Shown one piece after another: positions 11,204 through 21,560 of a DNA stretch of 64,000 nt. Positions within the stretch are counted from its first letter, which is position 1; each line of letters opens with the position of its first letter. A program made the position numbers and the translations under genes. Origin of the DNA: Antedon mediterranea (Eukaryota; Echinodermata; Crinoidea; Comatulida; Antedonidae); NCBI RefSeq assembly GCF_964355755.1, contig NC_092673.1, forward strand, positions 12,403,001 through 12,467,000, given 5' to 3'. The notes under the pieces are model-generated. The model was not told where the DNA came from, did not search any database, and saw only the letters and a program-made list of their open reading frames with translations.

Positions 11204-11642
11204 GATGGTTCCAGTGAAATATATTTAAATATGGTATAAAAGTATAATAATAATGAGAACATGCATTGAAGTTTAGTTTTAGTTTAAGTTTTAGTTTAAG
11301 TTTAGTTTAAGTTGTTTTCAAATTTTGTTTAAATGTGCCGTAGGGCCCCTCGGAAGAGCAGTTATTTTATTACTGAGAGGGCTACCCTACTAAAAGAAAA
11401 CGAAATAAATAAATAAATAGATGAAAACACAAACAATGCCGTTCAACGAAGCGTAACTAACAGAAATAACATAGCGTTTTCAGCCTATTTTCGGAGGACA
11501 AGTTACTTAAAAATTCGTAACTCCTCAACGGACAGTCGTATGGACAAAATTTGTACTGTAAAATGTTCTTTAAAGATTAGCCTATATAACTGTGTGATTA
11601 AAAAAAATTAAAATTTTTTAATTTTTTTTTTTCACTTCTTAA

Positions 11643-12268
11643 AGCCCCATTCCCTACGTTTTTTAGATCTAATTTAAGATCACAAACTATATTTAATGTA
11701 AAAATAATACTATATGGTCCTATTGCGATAACTTTTTTCGTCTTTAAACGGTTAAAAATGTTAAAAATAAATCGATTTTAATAATTATAGCGGCCCGCTA
11801 TAAATCCCAAAATGCATTGCACGCGGATTGATATTGTTGTTTTTCACCTGTAATTCGCCCACTTTTCGATCGATCGTGAAGCCAAAACAAATGGAAGACT
11901 CCTAACTTTTCAGCGAAAATACCGGGTTTTCCCCAATTTGTATCAACGGAGTCTGGCAAAAATAGAAAGACAATTAATGCAGCAACTATACAACGTCAGG
12001 CTAGGTATATAGCTAGCGTACGATGTTCGTACGTTACCGATGTTTACCAGCTAGGCCTACAAAACTAAGCCTAGCTAGGCTAGGCCTGAGACCGTCCACG
12101 AGAGGTCGATCGCCGCGAGCTACTTAGGTAGTGCATTGTTTCTCACTTTTTATCATAATTTACCATAAAACGTACATTTAAGACAAGGAATGACATGGTT
12201 TAATGTTTTTAAAGTGATATATATGTATTATTTTCCAAAAAACGTCCAAAATTGCAGGGAAGGGGTCT
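11643..12268 (-). mobile_element. TTAA-flanked MITE, copy 2 (626 bp, inverted)
   Basis: Reverse complement of 526-1151, exactly the same length, flanked by TTAA at 11639-11642 and 12269-12272. The TTAA on its right is also the target site of the next element (12273-15380), so the two sit end to end. It lies in the left arm of the outer foldback element. Confidence 0.88.
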
Positions 12269-12547
12269 TTAAAGATCATGGAACATGGTATTTGATGTAT
12301 AACGTTTTTTAGCTGATTTGGGTCTGAATATGTTGATTTTATTAGTACGTTTTGATAAAATAAATTCTATAAGCGTAAATTATGAATTTTTTATGATTTA
12401 CATACATCGGAGTAAATATCTCCGAAGTCGAATTTGGAAGCAGGAAATCCAAGGCGATAAATCGTGACGTCATAAGATGAACACACTGCACTGCCCTGGT
12501 CGCGACGCATCTCTCTTATTGTATACAAACTGTACTGTATCGGCAAG

Positions 12548-12688
12548 ATGTCAACACGTATTGTGTACGATCTCGACAGTTCGGAGTCTGATTTTGAAGA
12601 GGAAACTATCCATTATGAATTCGAAATTGATGAAGATGAAGGAGACGTCGTTATGGATACGCAAGAAAGTGTTATTGAATGCAATTAA
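12548..12688 (+). pseudogene. Acidic N-terminal ORF, left arm
   Basis: A 46-residue frame starting MSTRIVYDLDSSESDFEEE and ending ESVIECN. Acidic serine-rich sequence continues in a shifted frame at about 12707-12800 (EPDLTDSEGE). It is homologous to the minus-strand start at 15141, so this is one of two inverted copies of the same first exon. Function is unknown; acidic N-termini precede the P2X7-type domain in the other arm. Confidence 0.55.
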
Positions 12689-13322
12689 TTCAACCGTAGG
12701 CCTATATGAGAGCCCGATCTCACCGATTCTGAAGGCGAGGCGGACCAACGCGAAGGCGGCGAAGAACGTCGTGGGGAAATTGACCAGACCAACAATACAT
12801 GGTCCTAGGCCTAGGTTTACATTTTCAATTACGGACCCAAACTTTGGAATGGTTTAGTTACAGTCAGTTATACGAATGCATTATTATCGTGTTTTTAAAC
12901 GCAATAAAAAAATTAGTAAAACTGAAGTTGTTGTGTCGATTAACTAAATAAACGGTAGGTAGTACTAGTACTTCTTTCTAGTATAGTAGAGTAGTAGGCC
13001 TAGGTGATTAATTCGGTTTTAAAATCAGCAACACAAAGGGCCTAGGCTAGTAGTACTGTGTTGAAAGCCCCAGCATAATAGTTCAGGTGGGGAGTTGTTC
13101 TGCCCTCATAAAAATAAAGCTTGTGCACAAGCTGACTGCAATAATTTGTAAGTTGCTTTGTAAGTTGCATTGACAGATTGCACTATATATATTCTCTATT
13201 GATTTGAACAAAAATTGAACCATTTGAAATTTGCTTTAGAAAAGTCAAATTATAAATTATATAATCTTATTGCACTTTTACAAATGATTTTGTTCTTACA
13301 GTACCGTATTATTATTTCGCAG

Positions 13323-13489
13323 GGTATGTGGATGACCTCATCTTGGAGGTAATGAGCATTGTTGAAGGGACAGCAGAAGATGTTGATGTTGTTGATGCGC
13401 CACCCCAACTCTGTTCAGGATTTGAACGCCCCGACAAAGAGGCCGCTATTGCCAACCACTTCACAAGATTTCCAAATGTGAACAACTAA
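13323..13489 (+). pseudogene. Exon-like ORF of unknown family
   Basis: Preceded by a polypyrimidine tract and CAG acceptor at 13320-13322. The frame reads YVDDLILEVMSIVEGTAEDV, then a Pro/Cys segment, and ends FTRFPNVNN with a stop. It looks like a terminal exon. It could belong to the left-arm ORF at 12548. I do not recognise the family. Confidence 0.4.
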
Positions 13490-13858
13490 GGCAAAAATTA
13501 TGCAGTAAATAAATCAGCAGCCAAAAGGTCCACTGATCAACTTCAAATAAGAAGTATAATACATACTCCAAGAAATGAGATACATTCCATCATGCTTTTT
13601 ATTATAAATCATTATTTCATTTTTTTAGTAAAAGATTAAAAGCCATTTGTTTATGTGGATACAGCTCCACAATCCAGAGCCAACAGTTTTATAAACAAAA
13701 TAATCACTTGTGTGCATAATTTTTTAATAAATTGTGTCAGAGAAATGTATATTTTATTTCTATCAGATACAGTTTACAATACTTTCCTTTATGAAGTACA
13801 GTAAATAATTGTATGTGGTTAATTGTAATCTCAATACAAGTTGGTGCTAAATGTTTAC

Positions 13859-14275
13859 TCAATCCAAAAATCCAGCAAACTGGAGATCATCTTCCATACC
13901 TGGTGGTGGGAAGTGGGCTCTTATGCAGGAAACGGCACATGATGGTAAGAATACCCTTAGGTTTCGGCCCAAAATAACCCCCAACACCATCTGGCGAGTT
14001 GCCGGTACGCAATATGTCTCAGACGTTTATGTTTTGAGGCTTCAACAGGTGTGTCATACTGTTGGCGGTAATGCAGCCATGCAATTTCCAACACATGCAA
14101 ATTCAAACAGGCAGCAGTGAATCCAGGATGTTCAGTGATGCATATGTAGGCTTCTCCGTATTGTAAATTGTCTGACCTTCCTCCAGCCTATGATTAATAA
14201 ATAATAGGGCCTACTTCCTGGCAACATCGACATTCGCGATACGTGGGTAGCATCTGGCAATGGCCACAATCACAC
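13859..14275 (-). pseudogene. P2X7-type C-terminal cysteine (zinc-binding) domain, decayed
   Basis: Read on the minus strand from an acceptor at 14276-14280, the sequence gives CDCGHCQMLPT and CRCC, then CITEHPGFTAACLN, then RLRHIAYRQLARWCWG and finally LPSCAVSCIRAHFPPPG. This is the Cys/Trp signature of the ballast domain of P2X7, also found as a free-standing domain in many invertebrate and TE-borne proteins. A stop after CRCC and two frame changes break it. There is no P2X channel region, so this is the domain alone. Confidence 0.65.
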
Positions 14276-14924
14276 CTGTATTATAAAAACAAAAATATTT
14301 TGTAATAATAATATTGTAGCGCTACAATATTCTGAGATGTCACAATTTATAGGGCGCTATATTAAATATTTTTAAAGTTTTAGTGATTATTAATGATTAA
14401 TTTAATGTATTGTGTGTGAAATAGGAAAATAAATCTGCATCTTGGCTAGCCTAGGGGTGGGCCTATCTATCTAGGCCTACCCTAGGAGGCCTATTTCAAA
14501 CAACAAAGTGCAAATTTGTTAAATAAAATGGTCAGTCTAATACCGTAATGTACATTTTTGCTTTCTACGATTCAATTTAATCTTTATTTCGTTAAAAAAA
14601 TTCAATCTAGGCCCTAGGCTTATAGACGATAGCCGACCGTCGCCGGTGAGAGGGCTAGGCCTAGCCGCATGAATTGGAGTAAAGTACAGTAGGGCCTAGC
14701 TAGGCCTAGCCTCTATCTAGGCCTAACTAAGCCACAATACACACTGGCATGACGGAAGAATATCGTAGTTACCTACTAGGGAATTGTTAATTATACAATA
14801 AAGTTATACATTAATTTTTAATAAAAGAGATAGTACTACTAACCAATTTAATAACTGGGTTTGAAGTTGAATATTCTCTGCTTGAATTGTAGGTAGGCCT
14901 AGCCTAGGCTAGGTGACGGTCACC

Positions 14925-15141
14925 GTCGCCATCTTCTGATGATGAAGAATCATCAGAACTACAATCGGGCTCGTACATGTACGGCCGAATTAATTTCATC
15001 GACATTCCATTCAATATTTCGATTGTTAAACAAAATAGTTTCTCCTTCATTTTCCTCAGTTTCGCATTCCACTATCAATGTTTCCTCTTCTAATTCCTCT
15101 GACGAAGAACTGTCAAAATCATACGCGATACGTGTTGACAT
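14925..15141 (-). pseudogene. Acidic N-terminal ORF, right arm
   Basis: Starts MSTRIAYDFDSSSSEELEEE at 15141 and runs 60 residues. A one-base shift gives EPDCSSDDSSSSEDG and a possible GT donor near 14930. It is the inverted homologue of 12548-12688 and is the likely first exon of the P2X7-type domain ORF at 13859-14275. Confidence 0.55.
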
Positions 15142-15380
15142 CCTAGTTTGTACAGTACACGAAAAAGTTTCTTCATCTTATGACGTCACTATCAGAGGTT
15201 ACCGGAAAATGCCGAAAAAACCCGAATAGTCGTGAACTGAGAGCAGTTGCGCGAAATAGCAGAAAACACTTTAATTATGTCCTGAAAACTTTTAATTTAT
15301 TGTCTGTTTAATATCCATCAAGGAGAACAACTATAATACTACTATTTTACATAAATATCAAATACCATGTTCCATGATCT

Positions 15381-15794
15381 TTAAGTCCATCGAAAAAAAC
15401 ACCACAGTTTATAAGCATAGGCGCCGCATGGTGTCCTGAAATCCCATGAAAACGCTATGTTATTTCTGTTGGTTACGCTTCGTTGCACGGCATTGTTTGT
15501 CATAGATCGAAGATGTCTTCGTTTCGTGAAAAAGGCGTATACTATCTTCACTAATTTAATTTCAATGAAGAATTTCCGATTCATCAGCAATAAGTTTCGT
15601 AAACTTAAAGCTATAGTTGACCCAGAACGTTCATTTTATGACCGCGAGTGTTTACACTATACGAAGTGCCGGCCCGAAGCCCGCAATTGCCGGCCCGAAG
15701 CCGGCTCGGTTGTTCCCAGAGTGTTTACACTTGTGCACTTTTGGCTCGGAGCCGGCCTCGGGCTCGCTAAAAGCTGAAGTGTAAATGGGGTCTT
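15381..15794 (-). repeat. Right arm of outer foldback element
   Basis: Reverse complement of the pieces of the left arm at 4450-4745, 7813-7903 and 11425-11638. It preserves the empty site of the LINE insertion and the terminal repeat. Confidence 0.7.
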
Positions 15795-16120
15795 ACTGTT
15801 ATAATTTTATAGGAAAAAAGAAAGGAAATTAAATATTTTCATTTAGAATGAGGACAAGAATTAGGAGAGAGAAATCACTCAAGCATTACTATCCTCAATT
15901 TGCTATAGAGTAAGCTGAATTCTTTGAGAATGAATCAGCTGAATGATTGATCACTAAACATTAGGCGCAGGAGCCCGGTTTGAAAACCCCAAAAAGTGAG
16001 GTTTTCAACCATTAGCGGCATGACTGATGTGAGTGATTAATGTGTTTTACGGACTGTTCCAAGGACTATCCTACCAGTGGGCTGTTCACTGGTCAAATGA
16101 TTGACACTTTGTATCACCGG

Positions 16121-16169
16121 TTGTAACTGGAGCTGTGACGACCTTTGTAACTGGAGCTGTGACGACCTT
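16121..16169. repeat. 24-bp tandem duplication
   Basis: TTGTAACTGGAGCTGTGACG plus CACC/ACCT junction bases occurs twice in direct succession. Confidence 0.8.
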
Positions 16170-16899
16170 GCAAGAATACTAGGCCAGAATTTTTAATTGA
16201 AAAGTGCCTTGGTATTAACAATAACATGGAGATGGAAACAAATTTGTCTATCTTTCTTTCTAAAATAAATGGTCACTATAGTTTCAAACTAGGCTTAGTC
16301 CACCACATTAGTAATTACGAATCGAAACCTAAATTAAAATTGTTGGTATTCTTTGGCCGTTGTTTGATTAATTACATCTTCATGCCATGTTTTTTTTTCT
16401 CTAATGATTTGGCGATACGCTCCTATATATAATTAGCTAGCAGAGGATTCGATGAGTTTTGAAAAGTTATGGAAATGTGGTCTAACATATAGCAATTCAG
16501 TTTTTTAAGGCCCTTCTTCCTTGTCCGAGCCTTTGGAAATATTAAAAAGTTATATTAATATAATATATTCTGTGTTTTCATGTTTTAAGAAATTGTATAT
16601 CATTTCAGATGTTTCGCGCTGCGCTTTTATTTGTTTTGCGCTTCGTCTTGTTCGAGCTTCCTCCGTACATACCGATAATTAATATGATTTTTCATTTCAT
16701 TTTTTGTACATTATTAACAAATAGCATACAGAACCCCATACAGAACATACCCTTCTCTGATGGAATAGCTTTGGAGATTTTGACTTTGGAGTAGGCCTAA
16801 ATCGAAACGTCAAGCAACTCAACAGTTCTTTTCAGAACTAATATAGGCCTACGTGGTGTACCACAAATTTATATCAATGTAACTTGTTTAGCACGTTTA
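16170..16899. other. Noncoding stretch
   Basis: AT-rich DNA. Short frames here (about 60-68 codons) have no recognisable motif or splice context. Confidence 0.4.
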
Positions 16900-18262
16900 A
16901 AATGGATAGCAAAACATATTTTTAAAAAAAACCTGAATTATTTCAAACAGACAGCACATTAGTTCAAACGGATAGCACAATAGATAGCTCAATCAAATGA
17001 ATATAACTGTGCATTCTATACGGATTATCGGGTAGCACATTCTTTCAAATGGATAGCACATTCTTTCAAATGGATAGCACATTCTTTCAAATGGATAGCA
17101 CATTAGGTAGCACAATCAAATGGACATAGTATTGTACATTATTCTATGATTATCGGGTAGCACATTCTTTCAAATGGATAGCACATTAGGCCTATTTCAA
17201 ATGGTTAGCACATTCTTTCAAATGGATAGCACATTATTTCAAATGGATAGCACATTATTTCAAATGGATAGCACATTGGGTAGCACAATCAAATAGATAT
17301 AGTACTGTACATTATTCTATACGGATTATCGGGTAGCACATTCTTTCAAATGGATAGAAAATTATTTCAAATGGATAGCACGTTCTTTCAAATGGATAGC
17401 ACATTATTTCAAATGGATAGCACATTAGGTAGCACAATCAAAAGGATGTAATTGTACTGTACATTATTCTATACGGATTATCGGGTAGCACATTCTTTCA
17501 AATAGCACATTATTTCAAATGGATAGCACATTATTTCGCACAATCAAATGGATATAGTACTGTACATTATTCTATAAGGATTATCGGGTAGCACATTATT
17601 TCAAATGGATAGCACATTAGGTAGCACAATCAAATGGATATAATTGTACTGTACATTATTCTATAGCCTACGGATTTTCGGGTAGCACATTCTTTCAAAT
17701 AGATAGCACATTAGGTAGCACAGTCAAATGGATATAGTACTGTACATTATTCTATAAGGATTATCGGGTAGCACATTCTTTCAAATGGATAGTACATTAG
17801 GTAGCACAATCAAATGGATATAGTACTGTACATTATTCTATACGGATTATCGGGTAGCACATTCTTTCAAATGGATAGCACATTCTTTCAAATGGATAGC
17901 ACATTATTTCCAATGGATAGCACATTGGGTAGCACAATCAAATTGATATAGTACTGTACTGTACATTATTCTATACGGATTATCGGGTAGCACATTCTTT
18001 CAAATGGATAGCACATTCTTTCAAATGGATAGCACATTCTTTCAAATGGATAGCACATTATTTCAAATGGATAGCACATTAGGTAGCACAATCAAATGGA
18101 TATAATTGTACTGTACATTATTCTATACGGATTATCGGGTAGCACATTCTTTCAAATGGATAGTACATTATTTCAAATGGATAGCATGGATTTGGGTAGC
18201 ACAATCAAATTGAGCACATTGGGTAACACATTGCATCAAATGGGAGCCTACTGTACAGTTAT
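16900..18262. repeat. 21-bp satellite with higher-order organisation
   Basis: The basic unit is TTTCAAATGGATAGCACATT plus one base, present dozens of times. Every 90-170 bases it is punctuated by a conserved block with TAGTACTGTACATTATTCTA and GGATTATCGGGTAGCACATT, occurring about ten times. Numbers of 21-bp units between blocks vary from one to about five. It has no sustained ORF. Confidence 0.92.
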
Positions 18263-18450
18263 TCTATTGAATTGAATTGAAATATATATTTATACTGGTT
18301 AACCTCTTCAGTCAAAGACTGGTCTCCCAGAGGGCCCAGTTGGTGATCAGTGGCTGTGATGTACTAATACACCGGGGTAACCCCCCACTCGTCTCGAAAG
18401 ATGTACTAGGTTCTTTAAAGTACACACGAGCTAGATGTGTATTCTATTAT
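18262..18450 (-). mobile_element. SINE relic (core and tail)
   Basis: It shares CACCGGGGTAACCCC and GGTTCTTTAAAGTACACAC with the SINE at 59885-60178, and ends at 18262 in TTGAATTGAATTGAA (a simple-repeat tail read on the minus strand). The tRNA-like head is not evident. Confidence 0.55.
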
Positions 18451-19368
18451 CGGGTGTAGCACATTAAAATTGAGAGGATAAGGTGGACATCATAATTTAT
18501 TATTAAGGGGAAAAACAGCAAATCCTTACTGAAGGGACACTCCTATATTAAAGCGGACATTAAGGGGACGGGGAACATTTAACCTCAGTGCCAATGTTCA
18601 CTCAATATATTTTCCATCACAAAATAACAAAAAAGACGAAATATTTATATCCATTTATCGTTATTAAATAAAAATGGATATCATGATAATTATGATACTT
18701 TGTTTGTCTTGAAAGTTTTCATTGGTGAAACGTTGCCTGCTACATTTTGAATTTCCGAGTCCAGATCAGTATTGGTATTGGTTTTCCGTGATCTATTCTA
18801 ACTAATGAAACAATTTTTAGAAAATGATATATCTGATAGATATCATCTAAGTGATGTTTTACATATAAGTTATAACGTTTAACTTTTCATTCTCCATACA
18901 TTCAATTCTTTTAATATAGTTCTTGTATAACACCATATCAAGTAGTAGTAGAAATTATTGTAGGGTTTTCTTATTATTCAGTCAATTCAGTGTTTCTATA
19001 CAGAAAAGAGTAGTCAGTGGCCTTAACATCAATTAATTGTATAATTTGCACCCAAGGTCGAATAGCAAGAAACTCAGGTCCAGTTACATTGGTGTTCATT
19101 GGTCAATAGGAAATGAACAGCATACTTATAGGTGGTGACAAAGTTTAGTTATTGATAAGTTGTCCTTGGGAAAAACACATTAGTTGGGTTGACCATGGGC
19201 TGACAGAGTTAACGACTTCGTAACGCTATCCGGGGGCTCCTGCGCCTAATGAAGGTCAAGGGTTGTTGCCACAAATATCTAGTGTATAGTATTGTGTAAA
19301 AATATATTGCAAATATACTGTATTTGTGAGGTAGGCCTATATGTTTATATTGGTTCTTTTTTTTTCAG
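18451..19368. other. Noncoding stretch
   Basis: No gene recognised. The right half forms part of the weak inverted repeat with about 16 kb. Confidence 0.4.
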
Positions 19369-19463
19369 CATGGATTTAATAGATGATAACAGTTCTGCTG
19401 AAGAAATCAAAACTTGTTTGATTAAGTGTGGAATCCCAGAAGATGATGCCAAAATAATTGAAG
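19369..19463 (+). CDS. Candidate first coding exon, unknown gene
   Basis: A T-rich tract and CAG precede the exon. ATG at 19370 opens MDLIDDNSSAEEIKTCLIKC, continuing GIPEDDAKIIE to a GTGAG donor. The short helical segment resembles N-termini of uncharacterised zinc-finger proteins of marine invertebrates. Joining it to the next candidate exon creates an immediate stop, so the gene is either broken or the second exon is wrong. Confidence 0.4.
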
Positions 19464-19612
19464 GTGAGAATCTAAAATCTAGTTTTATTTTTAGATATCA
19501 CTAAGCTATTATATTTTGCTCTTTTATTCTTTATTAAAAAAAAAAAATTTGAATGTTATAATTGTTTTAACATAGTCTGGTAAATTTCTTGTATATTTTC
19601 AGAATCTGGCTG

Positions 19613-19737
19613 ACCCAAATTCTAAGAACAAAAGAAAGACAAACTTAAAGACGTTCACACCAAGGAAAGTTACTGTTCACAAACAAAAGGGCGAGATAGC
19701 AGACCAAAAACTTCAGATAGCGTGCCTTCATCGACAG
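19613..19737 (+). pseudogene. Candidate second exon, phase-incompatible
   Basis: Bounded by CAG and GT. One frame is open throughout: NLADPNSKNKRKTN, then a basic Lys/Thr region and LQIACLHRQ. The phase does not match the exon ending at 19463. Basic composition suggests a nucleic-acid-binding linker. Confidence 0.35.
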
Positions 19738-20039
19738 GTAGCCTACTACCAGGTCATTACACTACCTAGAGGTCTGTGGGTTTTCCACTAAGAGCAATTA
19801 AAGTTAATTCATCTAAAGTTTTCAAACAAAAGTTTCCAAATGTGTTTGACAGAAAATTTGCTTTTCCAAAACCTGGTATTTTGGCATATATTATTGATGG
19901 CATGATCATAATCAACAGTTCACCTCTTGTGTCACATTAGGAACTTACAGTATATTAGATTGGTATCATCAACATTTAGGTACACCAAGGCAAGTCAAGT
20001 ACACATAGTTTTTGATGATCCAAAGATGCATGGTTAAGT

Positions 20040-20340
20040 CCCAAAAACTGGAACGGGCTAAGCGTGATAAGAATCGTACTGATGAGATTTCATATTCAGA
20101 ATTAGCCTGGCAAACAAATCATTGTCGTCCCATCGCAAAGTCGCCCCATACATAGTCGAAATGGCACACTTATAAATAGCAATACAGTTACCGATGACTC
20201 AATAATCTCAGATATCCTATCTCGGTCATCGCAGTCCATACAATCTAAATTACCAAAAATTGCAATTGAGTGTCTCAAAGGTTGTAATACAAACAGCAGT
20301 AGAAACCTTATTGAATGCAGATTATGAGGTACAAACTATA
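20040..20340 (+). pseudogene. Degenerate coding remains
   Basis: Shifted frames give FDDPKMHG (20010-20033), ERAKRDKNRTDEISYSELAW (about 20052-20111), DDSIISDILSRSS and IECLKGC. The fragments read consistently on the plus strand but need several frame changes. The family is not identified. Confidence 0.3.
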
Positions 20341-20672
20341 GGAAATGTGTAGGAGTCAACAAAGGTTTACATACCTGCCATACCTTCTGTCAAATCTAGA
20401 AGTCACTATAAACTGTATATCAATAAAAATAAATCAACAAGAGAACAAAACAAACAAAATAAAATCATTTAAAGAGGAAAACCAAAACTAAATCAACAAG
20501 TAAATGCCAGGATGAATCAACAAACAGGGATGTACCAACAAAGACAACCGAGGAAGAAATAAAAAATACCACGGACATCAATAATCTTATTATAGAAGAC
20601 TCTATCTATCAGTGAAAATGGATTAAAACAAACATCAATTGAGTGTCTATGTGGCAAAAATGTTTTAGACAT

Positions 20673-20909
20673 TCAAGTACACTTGAGAGAACTAGATGTT
20701 GATAAGTCAGTAAGAGACTTTATAATATTTTTCATTGTCCCATTAAACTTCTCAACAAGACCATTTGTTTGCTGGTGAAAAGGGGTAGATGTCATCTGTT
20801 CAATTTGTAATAAGTCTGATAATTGTTTCATCAGTGGTGAAGTGAAGTTTGTGCCCTGATCGGATATGATTTGTGAGGGTGCTTGTGAAAAGTCAAAGTT
20901 TTTTGCCAT
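20673..20909 (-). pseudogene. Gypsy integrase fragment
   Basis: A 78-residue minus-strand frame with SQIISDQGTNFTS (second catalytic Asp region), then STPFHQQTNGLVEKFNGTMK (catalytic Glu region). This is the core of a Gypsy-type integrase. No LTR or other pol domain is nearby. Confidence 0.75.
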
Positions 20910-21240
20910 TAAAAATGATCACAAATGTATAAATTTTAGTGTGTAACCTTATTTTAGGTCGATGTAAATAATTGTCACTAAAACATTGATATTTTATGCT
21001 TTATAGGCCTATATTATACAACATACAACGTAATGTATTGCCTAGGCCCAAACTACTACTTCTTTATCTAGCTCGATCGAAGGTGCTTGTTAATGTTTAG
21101 ACTGATCTATAACTTATTATTAACTTAATTTATTTGAAATAAACATATTTATATATTACTATTTAAAGGTTTAGGCTAAAATGATTTTTTCTTTATCATA
21201 AGATCCTGAAATTAAAAAAAAAATAAATAAAAAAAATTAA
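20910..21240. other. AT-rich spacer
   Basis: No recognisable feature. Confidence 0.35.
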
Positions 21241-21245
21241 GGAAA

Positions 21246-21560
21246 CCAGCATGTTTGTGTCCATTCTGTAAAAAGTATTATCGGGAAAAACTAATAAGAC
21301 ACATTAAAACAGTACACAATGACAACCAAAGAGTAAAAGATGCTCTTAAATTACCAAAGCGAGAAATGCAAAAACAGTTCAACCTAATGAGAAAAGAGGG
21401 TATATATATTGTAAATAATGGTGAAATGAATGATTTAAAGTACGAACAAGAAAGAAGAACCACAATAAGCCACCTGTAATGTGTGGTCTTTGTATTAAAG
21501 GGATTTTACAACCCGACATCGTTTAGCCGGCACAAGGTTAAGTGTCGGGGTAAAACTAGT
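21246..21560 (+). pseudogene. Two zinc-finger remnant (C2H2 then C2HC)
   Basis: The first finger reads CPFCKKYYREKLIRHIKTVH, followed by a helical region with RKEGIYIVN and QERRTTISHL. After a frameshift near 21490 a second finger follows: CGLC, then GFYNPTSFSRHKVKC. This arrangement matches the N-termini of a widespread fish/invertebrate family of uncharacterised zinc-finger proteins, some linked to tyrosine recombinase-like domains. That relation is recalled, not searched. Confidence 0.5.

Larger units (their letters stand above)
7904..11424 (+). mobile_element. CR1/Rex-like LINE (non-LTR retrotransposon), damaged
   Basis: It has two ORFs in LINE order and a 3' end of short AAAT repeats (11403-11419). 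GATGA flanks it at 7904-7908 and 11420-11424. The target site is visible independently: the inverted arm at about 15490-15548 carries the uninterrupted sequence. ORF1 and ORF2 both contain frameshifts and deletions, and most of the endonuclease is missing. RT motifs place it in the CR1/Rex/Jockey range; the exact clade needs a phylogeny. Confidence 0.85.
12273..15380. mobile_element. 3.1-kb TTAA element with inverted coding arms and P2X7-type domain
   Basis: Both ends read AGATCATGGAACATGGTATT inwards and are bounded by TTAA (12269-12272 and 15381-15384). The arms are diverged inverted copies over roughly 400 bases; each holds GACGTCATAAGATGAA and then an ORF start encoding MSTRI followed by acidic/serine residues. 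The middle contains a decayed P2X7-type cysteine domain on the minus strand and a separate exon-like ORF on the plus strand. Two related elements may have fused, or one arm duplicated in reverse. Confidence 0.7.
4450..15794. mobile_element. Outer foldback (long-TIR) element split by nested insertions
   Basis: The left end reads AAGACCCCATTTACACTTCA and the right end is its reverse complement, finishing near 15794. The homology continues inwards as diverged arms: both have GCCGGC-rich subterminal DNA with GTGTTTACACT words, then a block matching between 7862-7903 and about 15505-15548, then 11429-11475 against about 15455-15503. Removing the Gypsy, LINE, MITE and 3.1-kb TTAA insertions leaves two arms of several hundred bases each. 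No confident target duplication or transposase was found, so the superfamily is unresolved. Confidence 0.7.
15959..19251. mobile_element. Putative inverted-repeat unit enclosing a satellite
   Basis: An 18-base sequence CATTAGGCGCAGGAGCCC at 15959-15976 is repeated in inverse at 19234-19251. Weaker inverted similarity continues for about 180 bases (TAATGTGTTTT, CCAAGGAC, TGTAACTGGA in the same order on both sides). No transposase was seen. It may be a foldback transposon whose centre is the 21-bp satellite, or two inverted copies of one repeat. Confidence 0.4.

Noticed and set aside
13851-14120. 89-codon plus-strand ORF
   Set aside because: It is antisense to the P2X7-type cysteine domain, whose conserved residues are clear on the minus strand.
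16900-18262. CRISPR-like regular repeats
   Set aside because: Repeats are contiguous tandem units with no unique spacers, in eukaryotic DNA; this is a satellite.
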